Below are positions 12,165 through 20,042 of a stretch of DNA of 20,175 nt, piece by piece (positions within the stretch are counted from its first letter, which is position 1; every line of letters begins with the position of its first letter). Under the pieces are notes generated by a model. That model was not told the DNA's origin and made no database searches. It saw only the letters and a list, made by a program, of their open reading frames with translations. The stretch is from a virus, in IMG/VR virus record IMGVR_UViG_3300013306_000064, positions 1 through 20,175 of that record. One strand, written 5' to 3'. The position numbers and the translations under genes were made by a program.

Positions 12165-14556
12165 TTCCCAGTTTATTCAGGAAGTTTGACCTGTCTTCAT
12201 TGCTGTTCAATTCCCTTTGTGATATATAGGCCCTAACAACCTGGTTCCCTGGGTTGGTAACCCTTACATCCTGAACAGGTGTTGATGGATTCAATTGGGT
12301 TGAATTTATGGTTGGTGCTGATGTTGGGGATGGAACTTGTCCACCTGAACCACCCCCCTTCCCTGGAACCTGAACAGCCAAAATTTTCTTCACATTAGCA
12401 ACACCAGTTGCAACCGCTGCTGCTGCTGCAACAACACCCGCTGCAATTCCCCAGGGGCCTGGAATAGCTTTAACCATTCCTTTATATGCTGACATTGCTG
12501 CTTCATAAGTTTGGATGGTTGTGGATGCGACCGCCATTGCTTTACCAGCAACGGTGTGTTTCCCTGCCAATGTGGATGCAGCTTCCAATGCTGAACCAAC
12601 AGCATCCAACATTTTCATTTTGGATTCCTTTTCAGCTTCATGAAGTTCCTTTCGTGCTTCAGTATGAGCTTTTTCATCCTCAGTTACTTCCAGGTTATGT
12701 TTGGCCTTAAGGTTTGCAATCTCTTCCTGGTTGTTTCCTAAAGCTTCCAGTTCCTGTTGGAACTTTGCTTGCTTCCAACTTTTTTCAGCAACCCAAACAG
12801 CTTCCAATTTCTCAATCCTTTGTGCTGGTGTATCAGTTTCATTAATCTCATTTTTCTTCTGAACATCAACCAGGGTTGTTTCAGTGTTGATTGTGTTCTT
12901 CCTTAAGGTTTCGGTTTTATCCAGCTTTGCCAGCTGTTCATCCTTAAGCTTCTGAAGAAGTTCTTTTTGCTTATCATCAGCAATCTTTATTTTTTCATCA
13001 AAATCATCAATTAGCTTTTGTCTGGATTTCTGATATTCAGATTCCTGGTAACCATTGATGAAATCAGAAATGAGTTTGTTATATTTCTTTTCTGTTTCAA
13101 GTTTCTTTTCACCCTTCTCAGCTTCTAATGCAACAATTGCATCCTCACTCTTTTGATCCAGTTGCTTAACCTTCCCATTGAATTGTTCCTGGGTAATGGC
13201 TTTTCTTTTCAGTTCATCTTTGAGAACCTTTAAATCCTCATCATAGTTTTCCTGAACCTTCTTTCTCTTTTCATTGAATGAATCATCAATATCAAACAGC
13301 TCTTTTTGTCTATCATCCAGCTTTGCTTTTGCAACCTCTTTGATGGATTCATCAGTTATTTGAAGAACTTCTTCAGCATGTTTTTTCAGCTGTTCAGTTT
13401 CTTTATCTAACAGTGCTTTAGCCTTTTCCAGTTCCTGTTTCTTCTTTGCTTCAGCTTCCTTTGCTTTCTTTTCCGCTTCTTCCTTTTGCTTGTTCTGAAA
13501 CTCTAAATCAGATTTTGTTCTTTCATCTTTTGATTTATTGATTTCTTCATTTGATTTGTTGATTGATTCCTGTAACTCCTTAAGCCCTTCATCAGTTAAT
13601 GTGATTTCATGGTTTAAGAATTTCTTATATCTGTCATTCTTAACATTAAATTCAGTTTGTAATAAACTCAACCTTTCTTCCTGGCCCTTCTTCTGTCTGT
13701 CGAATATTTCTTGTTCTGTTTTTCCAGCCAGTTTCAACCTTGCAACATCCAGTTCTTCCCTTCTTTTGGAAGCATCAACATTTGTTTTCAATGCCAGTTC
13801 ACCATACTTTTCAGCCAGTTCAAAAGCTTTGCTTTCCTTCTCCGCTGCTTTTTCAGCTGCATCAGCTAAATCTTTGAAATATGAAACAGCTTCAGCAATA
13901 ACCACCACCAGCAAACCAATTCCTGTTGCTGCAATCGCTCCTTTTAAATTTTTGAATGATTTGGATGTTGTATCAACAGAACCACCAAAGAGTTTCATCA
14001 CTGTTGATGCTGCAATGGTTGCAGCTGTATTTGCTTTCTGGAAGATGGTGGATGCTTGAACAACTTTGGAAATGTTTCCCCATCCTTTATATAATTCCTT
14101 TAAATCACCAATAGCATTGCTAAAGGCCATTAATCCCTGAAGCTTCTTTATGGTTTCTTCAGCTTTTTCACTCTCAACACCAATGAACGCCATTGCACCT
14201 GAAACACCTTCCAATGCTCCAATTGCTCCTCTGGAAACTGAAACCAGGGCCTGAAGTTTGTTATCTGGGTTGAACGCTGCAACAGATTTATTCAAATCAT
14301 TGAATTCATCTTTCAGTTTTGCTGTATGTGATAATGCATTTGCATATTCTTTGGAATTGGTTCCAAACTGTTCACCCAATCTTTTTGCTTCATTGATACT
14401 TTCTTTAATTTCCTGTCTAAAGGATTTGAAAGGTTTATCAATGTGTGTATTATTAAGATTATCCAGCTTTCCCTGAACATCATCAATACCCTGGGATGCT
14501 TCTGATCCATCAACCTTAACACTTAGAATTATATCTTTCCTGGTTTCATCAGCCAT
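12157..14556 (-). CDS. Tail tape measure protein
   Basis: A 799-residue protein that sets tail length and is probably ejected into the cell. The N-terminal 190 residues are helical. A hydrophobic segment lies at about 205-224 (IAATGIGLLVVVIAEAV). Residues about 230-660 are a very long Lys/Glu-rich coiled coil. The C-terminus has a second hydrophobic stretch (about 665-735) with the pattern ASTTIQTYEAAMSAYKGM and Ala-rich runs, common at tape-measure ends, then a Gly/Pro/Ser linker and a short tail. Its start codon lies in a perfect 9-bp inverted repeat with the ATACTAA element. No chaperone or frameshift gene is seen upstream; the gene before it is a tail-tip protein. Confidence 0.92.
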   Translation of the reverse strand: MADETRKDIILSVKVDGSEASQGIDDVQGKLDNLNNTHIDKPFKSFRQEIKESINEAKRLGEQFGTNSKEYANALSHTAKLKDEFNDLNKSVAAFNPDNKLQALVSVSRGAIGALEGVSGAMAFIGVESEKAEETIKKLQGLMAFSNAIGDLKELYKGWGNISKVVQASTIFQKANTAATIAASTVMKLFGGSVDTTSKSFKNLKGAIAATGIGLLVVVIAEAVSYFKDLADAAEKAAEKESKAFELAEKYGELALKTNVDASKRREELDVARLKLAGKTEQEIFDRQKKGQEERLSLLQTEFNVKNDRYKKFLNHEITLTDEGLKELQESINKSNEEINKSKDERTKSDLEFQNKQKEEAEKKAKEAEAKKKQELEKAKALLDKETEQLKKHAEEVLQITDESIKEVAKAKLDDRQKELFDIDDSFNEKRKKVQENYDEDLKVLKDELKRKAITQEQFNGKVKQLDQKSEDAIVALEAEKGEKKLETEKKYNKLISDFINGYQESEYQKSRQKLIDDFDEKIKIADDKQKELLQKLKDEQLAKLDKTETLRKNTINTETTLVDVQKKNEINETDTPAQRIEKLEAVWVAEKSWKQAKFQQELEALGNNQEEIANLKAKHNLEVTEDEKAHTEARKELHEAEKESKMKMLDAVGSALEAASTLAGKHTVAGKAMAVASTTIQTYEAAMSAYKGMVKAIPGPWGIAAGVVAAAAAVATGVANVKKILAVQVPGKGGGSGGQVPSPTSAPTINSTQLNPSTPVQDVRVTNPGNQVVRAYISQRELNSNEDRSNFLNKLGTI

Positions 14557-14583
14557 ACTAACTTTCTTTAAGTTGTTAGTATG
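14554..14583 (-). promoter_or_regulatory. ATACTAA element in a start-codon hairpin
   Basis: On the minus strand CATACTAAC (14583-14575) is perfectly complementary to GTTAGTATG (14562-14554), with a 12-nt A-rich loop. The 5' arm contains the recurring element, here without its upstream dyad, and the 3' arm contains the start ATG (14556) of the tape measure. Nineteen nt separate ACTAA from the ATG. Confidence 0.65.
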
Positions 14584-14597
14584 AACCAGCTGGGGAT

Positions 14598-16904
14598 TTA
14601 CCTTTCGGCTCCTATGAAGATTTTTTGCAGAATAACCCTGGATGGTTTGTTCTTATTCTCATATTCAATTGATAATACTTTACAATAGACATGGCCAAAC
14701 TCACCCAAATCAATGTAAACTGGAACCCTTAAATCCAGATTGGTAATATCCAGTTCAGTAAGAAGGAAATCACCCTGGAAGATGAAGATGTTTGGGTTTG
14801 TTAACTCAGTTATCTGGTTTGAATAATAGAACTGATATGCAGCTGCAGCATTTATATAATCAGCTGTTGGTGTGAAGTAATATTCATTTGGCCTTCCAAA
14901 ATATAAATCTTCAACTGGTTTATCATCTTCATCAAAGAGATAATTTGAAACCATTGGATATTGGGATGTGGTTAACAGTGGTGTAACTGACCAACCACCA
15001 GTGTAAATATCATTTCCAATAACATATTCATTGCAATCCTTCAATCCATAATAATATAATAACCTGATGTTGCTTTTGAAGGTCTTTTTATTACCGCTTT
15101 CAATCTGATAAATTGCTGGGTGCAATCTTCTGGTTCCAGCATATTGAACCATTGGTGATGGTGAGAATATCAATTCAACCTTCTTTGAATCTGTTACACC
15201 CCAGGAATCATTGAATTTAAATGTTCCATATACGTCACCATACTTCTTTTTATAATCAGCATTAACAAAATCTGAATCATCCTTCCAGGTGAACAGGTAA
15301 TTCTTTGGAATCTTAATGTTTGATTCCAGTTCAAAGTTTTTATAATCCAATTTAGCTGTCCAATTGATTGCATTGGCTGTGATGATGGTTGGTGATGCAT
15401 AAGCATAATAATCATCATACTGTTGAAATATCAACCGCTTATCATTGTTATTCTCAGTATAGACATACATATTGAAAAGGTTAACAATTGATTTAATGAA
15501 ATCCATTTGCTTCACCTTATCTGGGGGAACAGGTGCAACCACATCACCACCTGTTGAACTTAATTGAACATTCACTTTGAACAGTGTTTGAGCATCTTTA
15601 GGAAGTGATAGTTCAACTGTTGAAATATTATATTGTATATCATCCAAAACTGAAAACAAATCATATGCTTCAGAATGAATTCTTAATCTCAACCCCAGCT
15701 GTTTTTTTTCAACAAATGTTCTTTCACCAATGGCCAAAGTCATTGTTTTATTTGTAATGGTATCACCGTTATTAATATTGAATCTTGTATCAGCCAATAC
15801 CGTCCAATTTGAACTTGAATCATTGTTGGATTCAGCATCTCTTTCAACCAGTTCAAACATTACAGTAACAGGTGTGAAGAAAATATTATGAAGTGATGTG
15901 ATAACAATTTCAGCTTTAGCATCAGAGGTGAATGTTCTGTTCACATACAATACATTGGGATAACTTCCTTCCCTTATAACATAAGGCGCAATGGTTCCTG
16001 GTGGTGTGGTTGGAAATGAATTAAACTTTAAAAGATTAAAAGCATCATGTGGGGCATGTGCTGAATCAGCATTTGTTTGTGATGTAACAAATGTTTTATA
16101 AAACTTCAAATTGAATCCTGAAAATGTATATGAAAGAAGCTCATCAGCATTGGGAACAATGAGTGAATTGAATTTATCAACAAAGGTTTCATCACCTCTC
16201 ACTTCATAGGTGAACCCATCCAGTTCAGGTTGTTTGAATATTCTATCAAAATACTCCTTTAAAAATATTGCTGGCCTGAAGTTGAATCCATGAATTGAAT
16301 TCAAATTGCTCCATGAAGTTGTATCCTGGTAAACCACACCATAATCAGCAAAAGGATAAACATAACCGCTTCCCATCTCAAAGGTTGTATTGCTGAAGGT
16401 TTCAGAATCGGTATCAAACCTTTCTGTTTGGGTGGCCCATGTATCCTGGATAACACCAATGTTGTAATGATGTTTCAAATCTGAGAAATCCAAATCAGTT
16501 AAATATTTATCCTGGATAGCATTCTTCAATTCAATGAATCTTCCAGTGATAACCGTTTCATAAAAGATGTTTCCATCCTTCACTGATGTTTTCAAAACCC
16601 TCAGTGAACCTTTCATAATTAAATGACCATCTTCATAAACAATGCAATCAACAACCCTTAATGGTGAGTAGTTGAAGAACAGCTTATTGTTTAGATCTGA
16701 ATTGGAAACCTTATTTCCAAAGAATAAATTTCCAAAAGCATTGTTGTTAACAGCTGTTCCTTTGAATGAAATGTTCTTTGATATGTTATCTTTTCTGGAT
16801 GATACATCCTTAACATCAGCAACACTGAATGTGGTTCCCATATCCAGGGATTCACAATCCAGTTCCACATAATTCACACCATCCAATAAATATATTTTAT
16901 ACAT
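14598..16904 (-). CDS. Tail-tip / baseplate protein
   Basis: A large (768-residue) structural protein placed immediately upstream of the tape measure gene. The N-terminus (YKIYLLDG...DLDC then SSRKDNISKNISFKGT and NNNAFGNLF) reads like the hub or distal-tail proteins of Bacteroidota phages, in which an N-terminal beta domain binds the tail tube end. The rest is a long beta-rich body with many aromatic residues and no coiled coil. The C-terminus ends in strands (VYCKVLSIEYENKNKPSRVILQKIF), as in baseplate hubs. It starts 21 nt after the end of the 711-residue gene and probably forms the tail tip with it. The exact counterpart in model phages is not clear from sequence alone. Confidence 0.75.
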   Translation of the reverse strand: MYKIYLLDGVNYVELDCESLDMGTTFSVADVKDVSSRKDNISKNISFKGTAVNNNAFGNLFFGNKVSNSDLNNKLFFNYSPLRVVDCIVYEDGHLIMKGSLRVLKTSVKDGNIFYETVITGRFIELKNAIQDKYLTDLDFSDLKHHYNIGVIQDTWATQTERFDTDSETFSNTTFEMGSGYVYPFADYGVVYQDTTSWSNLNSIHGFNFRPAIFLKEYFDRIFKQPELDGFTYEVRGDETFVDKFNSLIVPNADELLSYTFSGFNLKFYKTFVTSQTNADSAHAPHDAFNLLKFNSFPTTPPGTIAPYVIREGSYPNVLYVNRTFTSDAKAEIVITSLHNIFFTPVTVMFELVERDAESNNDSSSNWTVLADTRFNINNGDTITNKTMTLAIGERTFVEKKQLGLRLRIHSEAYDLFSVLDDIQYNISTVELSLPKDAQTLFKVNVQLSSTGGDVVAPVPPDKVKQMDFIKSIVNLFNMYVYTENNNDKRLIFQQYDDYYAYASPTIITANAINWTAKLDYKNFELESNIKIPKNYLFTWKDDSDFVNADYKKKYGDVYGTFKFNDSWGVTDSKKVELIFSPSPMVQYAGTRRLHPAIYQIESGNKKTFKSNIRLLYYYGLKDCNEYVIGNDIYTGGWSVTPLLTTSQYPMVSNYLFDEDDKPVEDLYFGRPNEYYFTPTADYINAAAAYQFYYSNQITELTNPNIFIFQGDFLLTELDITNLDLRVPVYIDLGEFGHVYCKVLSIEYENKNKPSRVILQKIFIGAER

Positions 16905-16925
16905 CTTCTTTTTCTCGTTTAAATC

Positions 16926-19061
16926 TTACCATGTGTATGAAACACATTCAGAAATTAGCGGCCTAACCGCTGTAATTACAACATCAAACAAATCACCTGT
17001 TCCTTCTTCAACCTCACCATAATAATATTCTGATGATTCATCTGTTCCATCTGGGATGATTATATTGGGAATGTGATAATAAGTTCCAGTATCATCAACC
17101 AACCACCAGGAAACCCTGGCATTTGCATTCACGTTTGCTGATGCATGAGCTGTTACATAAATTTTATCTGGTGAACCAGATGTTGTTTCAATTCTTATTG
17201 TTGCTGTGATAGTGATGGTTGCAAGTGATGTGGAACATGTTCCATGTGTATTTGCATATTCCTGGCCATTTGCAGCAATATCAGCCAGGGCCAAATCATT
17301 TGCTTCTCCCAGTGTTAAGGCCCAATATGTATCAGCTGGAACGATGTATGTAACAGCTGAACCACATGGTGTTGTTGAAATATCACAATCATCCCTAATG
17401 AAATCCTGGGTTTGTTCCTCGTTTCCAACACCAGTTAAACATTCACCATTATCATTTGCATATTCCTGTTTATTCAATTCCAGGTATTCCAATGCAGCTG
17501 CATTTGCTTCAGCCAATGTTTCCCTATAAAATGTATCAGGTGAAACAACCATTGTTACCTCTGATCCAACAAACCCATCACCACAATCATTCTTCCTGGC
17601 TGTTGCTGTTTGTTCCTCATTACCCACACCAATTGAACAGGTTCCATGATGGTCACCATAAACTGGCCCATGCCCTGCCACATCATCATCAGCCAATGCA
17701 TTTGCATCATCCAAACTGAGGTATGAAAAATAGGTATGTGGTTCAACAACATATTCAATTGGTACTGCATACCATCCAGTTGGACATGTATGGGATGAGA
17801 ACCAACCGCTTCTTCTTTCATTCCAGAATTTGGTGTTCAGGATGTAAGAGATATTCCCAGATGATAATGAAGGAATAATATCTTCAGGAAAGGTGAATTC
17901 AAAGTTCATTTGATTCAGCTGGCCCTGTTGATATTTGGTTCTCTGGAATTGGTAACTGTCATTCTTAAGAGTTATTGGAATCAATGTTCCAGTGGTTAGT
18001 TCAACATAGAGTTGTTTTGAATTAACCATTTCACATAACCATCCAACTTCCTTATCATTAATAACCCTGGTATAGGCTTTAACACTCAGCTGGGATTTTG
18101 AATCATATATTTCTTCAGTTGAATTGAATATCCCATTGCTGAAATCTGTATATGTTCCAGCTTCCATTTTAAAAGGATTCCTTTTGATGCTGGCTCTGGC
18201 AACTGCCATTGATTCCTGGGGTTGAATAAATTGATAACAATCCAAACCACCCAGGGAATTCACCCACAACACATTCATCACTTCCAGGTTGCATTCTGTT
18301 TCTTTATAGTCATATCTTTTAACCTCAGTTAAAATGTTTCCGCTCTCATCCTTCAGATGAACAGTGTAATATGTAACACCTGTGAAACTCACTTCCAGGG
18401 AATCAATCAGCTTCTTTGGTGAAACCTGAATCCTGAACATTTTATAATCATCCAGATCAGTGATTTCCTCATTGTAGGTGTTCAACAATGCATTGGAAGA
18501 ATCAAATGTTTTAATCACCGCATAAACTTCATCCTGGTTTGAGTTAATGAAATACAACTGTTCAGTTGAAAAATCATTCACATAGCTGTTTGGTTTAAGG
18601 GTTAAGAAGTTTGATTTAACCGTATCATTCAACACATGTTTGTTCTGGTTGTAAGAATGGAATGATAATCTGTCAAACTCACCGTTCCAGGTATAATATG
18701 TTGTGGCTCCTGTGATGGTGGATGATAATGGCTCCAGGGTTGTTGAACCTGTTGTAACACCCATTTCAGTTATGTTCAGTTTATAACCAAATATGGATTT
18801 GCTTATCCCTTTGGAAAACACATTTGAATTATCCACCTCTTTTGAAACCAGGTTGGAAAGAATCTTTGAAAGATTGATATGTGAACCAACAGAATAATCT
18901 GGTGAAGCATATATATCATAGTTCCCAACTGTTGAACTGGAAACAGCTTCCAGGATTTCAATGTTGAAATAAACCAAAGCTGAGTTATCAGATTCCACCT
19001 GGAACCCATTTGGGTTCCCAGCTGGTGAATAATCTGATGGTGTATGAATGAATGAAATCAT
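16926..19061 (-). CDS. Tail-tip protein with DUF5977-like repeats
   Basis: About 711 residues from ATG 19061. Upstream in-frame ATGs at 19094 and 19076 are rejected because 19094 is inside the ATACTAA element and the 17-nt spacing fits 19061. The first 400 residues are beta-rich, with HTPSDYSPAGNPNGFQVES at the start, typical of tail proteins of this phage group. Residues about 416-610 hold three repeats of about 60 residues, each with a Cys (NDC or DDC), a T(Y/F) segment, a LxxANxLA helix, a Y(A/G)(N/D).(H/N)G-C end, and VGNEEQT between units, which matches the DUF5977 type. A C-terminal beta domain of about 90 residues ends the protein. A role in host contact is likely from the repeats and location; the receptor is unknown. 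Confidence 0.78.
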   Translation of the reverse strand: MISFIHTPSDYSPAGNPNGFQVESDNSALVYFNIEILEAVSSSTVGNYDIYASPDYSVGSHINLSKILSNLVSKEVDNSNVFSKGISKSIFGYKLNITEMGVTTGSTTLEPLSSTITGATTYYTWNGEFDRLSFHSYNQNKHVLNDTVKSNFLTLKPNSYVNDFSTEQLYFINSNQDEVYAVIKTFDSSNALLNTYNEEITDLDDYKMFRIQVSPKKLIDSLEVSFTGVTYYTVHLKDESGNILTEVKRYDYKETECNLEVMNVLWVNSLGGLDCYQFIQPQESMAVARASIKRNPFKMEAGTYTDFSNGIFNSTEEIYDSKSQLSVKAYTRVINDKEVGWLCEMVNSKQLYVELTTGTLIPITLKNDSYQFQRTKYQQGQLNQMNFEFTFPEDIIPSLSSGNISYILNTKFWNERRSGWFSSHTCPTGWYAVPIEYVVEPHTYFSYLSLDDANALADDDVAGHGPVYGDHHGTCSIGVGNEEQTATARKNDCGDGFVGSEVTMVVSPDTFYRETLAEANAAALEYLELNKQEYANDNGECLTGVGNEEQTQDFIRDDCDISTTPCGSAVTYIVPADTYWALTLGEANDLALADIAANGQEYANTHGTCSTSLATITITATIRIETTSGSPDKIYVTAHASANVNANARVSWWLVDDTGTYYHIPNIIIPDGTDESSEYYYGEVEEGTGDLFDVVITAVRPLISECVSYTW

Positions 19062-19078
19062 TAAAATATCTTTCATTC
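19050..19078 (-). promoter_or_regulatory. Hairpin around the tail-tip start codon
   Basis: On the minus strand GAATGAAA (19078-19071) pairs with TTTCATTC (19057-19050), an 8-bp stem whose 13-nt loop holds the start ATG (19061). The 5' arm begins directly after the ATACTAA element. Unlike the endolysin and tape-measure cases the start codon is in the loop, not in the stem. Confidence 0.45.
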
Positions 19079-19094
19079 TTAGTATGCGGAGCAT
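19079..19094 (-). promoter_or_regulatory. ATACTAA element, tail-tip copy
   Basis: Minus strand ATGCTCCGCATACTAA, identical over 16 nt to the copy at 5729-5744, 13 kb away. Seventeen nt separate it from the start at 19061. Upstream lie four ACCTTAAG boxes. This is the first copy in the direction of transcription. Confidence 0.62.
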
Positions 19095-19106
19095 CCAGAT
19101 TATTTT

Positions 19107-19209
19107 ACCTTAAGGGAATCCTGGGTTGGAATGTACCTTAAGTAAGAAATCATGTGTTATTTTTTACCTTAAGTAAGAAATCATGTGCTGATTAATGACC
19201 TTAAGGAGG
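19107..19209. repeat. Four ACCTTAAG boxes (iteron-like array)
   Basis: ACCTTAAG occurs at 19107-19114, 19135-19142, 19166-19173 and 19198-19205, spaced 28, 31 and 32 bp. Copies two and three share a longer sequence, TACCTTAAGTAAGAAATCATGTG. Copy four continues as GAGGAAAT. The spacing is close to three turns of DNA, so proteins would bind on one face. The array lies just upstream of the ATACTAA element and is likely an operator, activator or packaging-type site. Confidence 0.7.
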
Positions 19210-19685
19210 AAATTGTTTACCAGTTTTACACATTTAATTAAACATTCATTTTAGTGTTCTATGTTTGGCCCTGTTGTATTTGAGCATTGGGGGGTGGGTG
19301 TTTCTATGTTGTTTCAATACACAATAAAATTGAATAAATCTTTGAAGTATAAAGATAATTTGGGAGGTCTTTTTCAGGGTTAGTTTTACATCCAGGATGG
19401 GGAAATAATTGTTTTTAAAATATGAAAGGAATCTTTCAACATGGGGAAATTGATGGGGTTAGGGGGTGACATTTGCTCTGGCCAGGGTGGGTTTAAGCTA
19501 TTAACAGAATGTTTCAAATGGCCCTTACCCCCGTTTTTGAACAGATGCTGGATAAGGGTGGATAGCTTTGCAGGGTGAATAAGATAAAATGTTGGTAATA
19601 GAATGAAAAGAATGATAAATATTTAAACACATGGGATGGTTAATTATTTGGCCGAATTGCCAAAATAGAATTGAAACTTTGTGAA
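19210..19685. other. Non-coding stretch with G-runs and pairing arms
   Basis: I see no convincing gene here. The plus strand holds G-runs at 19289-19294 and 19296-19298, and at 19443-19446, 19454-19457, 19462-19466, 19485-19487 and 19489-19491. GGGGGT (19462-19467) and CATTTG (19470-19475) can pair with ACCCCC (19527-19532) and CAAATG (19515-19520), giving a two-part stem around a 39-nt loop. TTTGGC (19647-19652) can pair with GCCAAA (19659-19664). The stretch could be a non-coding RNA or a regulatory region; the evidence is only structural. Confidence 0.4.
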
Positions 19686-19728
19686 ATTAACCTGTGAAGT
19701 TATTAACCTGTGAAGTTTAAACTTCACA
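19686..19728. repeat. Tandem 16-bp repeat plus 20-bp palindrome
   Basis: ATTAACCTGTGAAGTT occurs twice in perfect tandem (19686-19701, 19702-19717). The second copy runs into the perfect palindrome TGTGAAGTTTAAACTTCACA (19709-19728). Weaker copies of AACCTGNGAAGTT lie just before (from about 19674) and after (from about 19735). The sequence recalls short palindromic intergenic repeats in Bacteroidota genomes, or a binding-site cluster. Confidence 0.8.
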
Positions 19729-19892
19729 AGTTTTAAACCTGATAAGTTTATGAAACAAACTTTAAAAATTATAGGTTTTTATTTGGAATCGGTTATGAAA
19801 AAACGTATATTATATTGTAGGTGGGATTCAACCCATCACCCTGGAAACTGCTTCAGGTTCACCATTTCATTAAACTTAATAAACAAATAAAC

Positions 19893-20042
19893 ATGATACC
19901 CCTTATCTTAATTTTATCGTTTCTCGTATTGCTGGTACTGGTATATAGAAAGAGAAAGTTTCTGTTGGAAATTAGCTGTTGGATATTCAAACTGAAGTTT
20001 GATGTTGACCATCCCTCCACATCAGAAGGTGATAACAAATGA
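19893..20042 (+). CDS. Small single-pass membrane protein
   Basis: A 49-residue protein from ATG 19893; the GTG at 19821 is rejected as upstream extension with no supporting features. Residues 2-17 form one hydrophobic segment (IPLILILSFLVLLVLV) followed by YRKRK, so the N-terminus is probably outside and the basic side inside. The C-terminus is hydrophilic with DHPSTSEGD. Its stop codon directly abuts the stop of the convergent zinc protein, the same arrangement as the other two plus-strand cassettes, which supports a real gene. Function is unknown; a membrane-associated moron is the simplest view. Confidence 0.5.
   Translation: MIPLILILSFLVLLVLVYRKRKFLLEISCWIFKLKFDVDHPSTSEGDNK

Noticed and set aside
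13538-14059. 173-codon plus-strand frame antisense to the tape measure
   Set aside because: Ser/Leu/Phe-rich mirror of Glu/Lys/Ala coiled-coil coding DNA, with no start context.
19062-19094. Start of the tail-tip protein at ATG 19094 or 19076
   Set aside because: The first lies in the element and encodes the same MLRIL as the unrelated fibre gene, showing it is a shared DNA element, not shared protein. ATG 19076 would begin 2 nt after it, with no leader.
19686-19740. CRISPR-like array
   Set aside because: Repeats are in direct tandem without spacers and are only 16 bp long.
19801-19870. tRNA-like look of the sequence near GGTGGGATTCAACCCATCACC
   Set aside because: No cloverleaf with acceptor and anticodon stems can be drawn.
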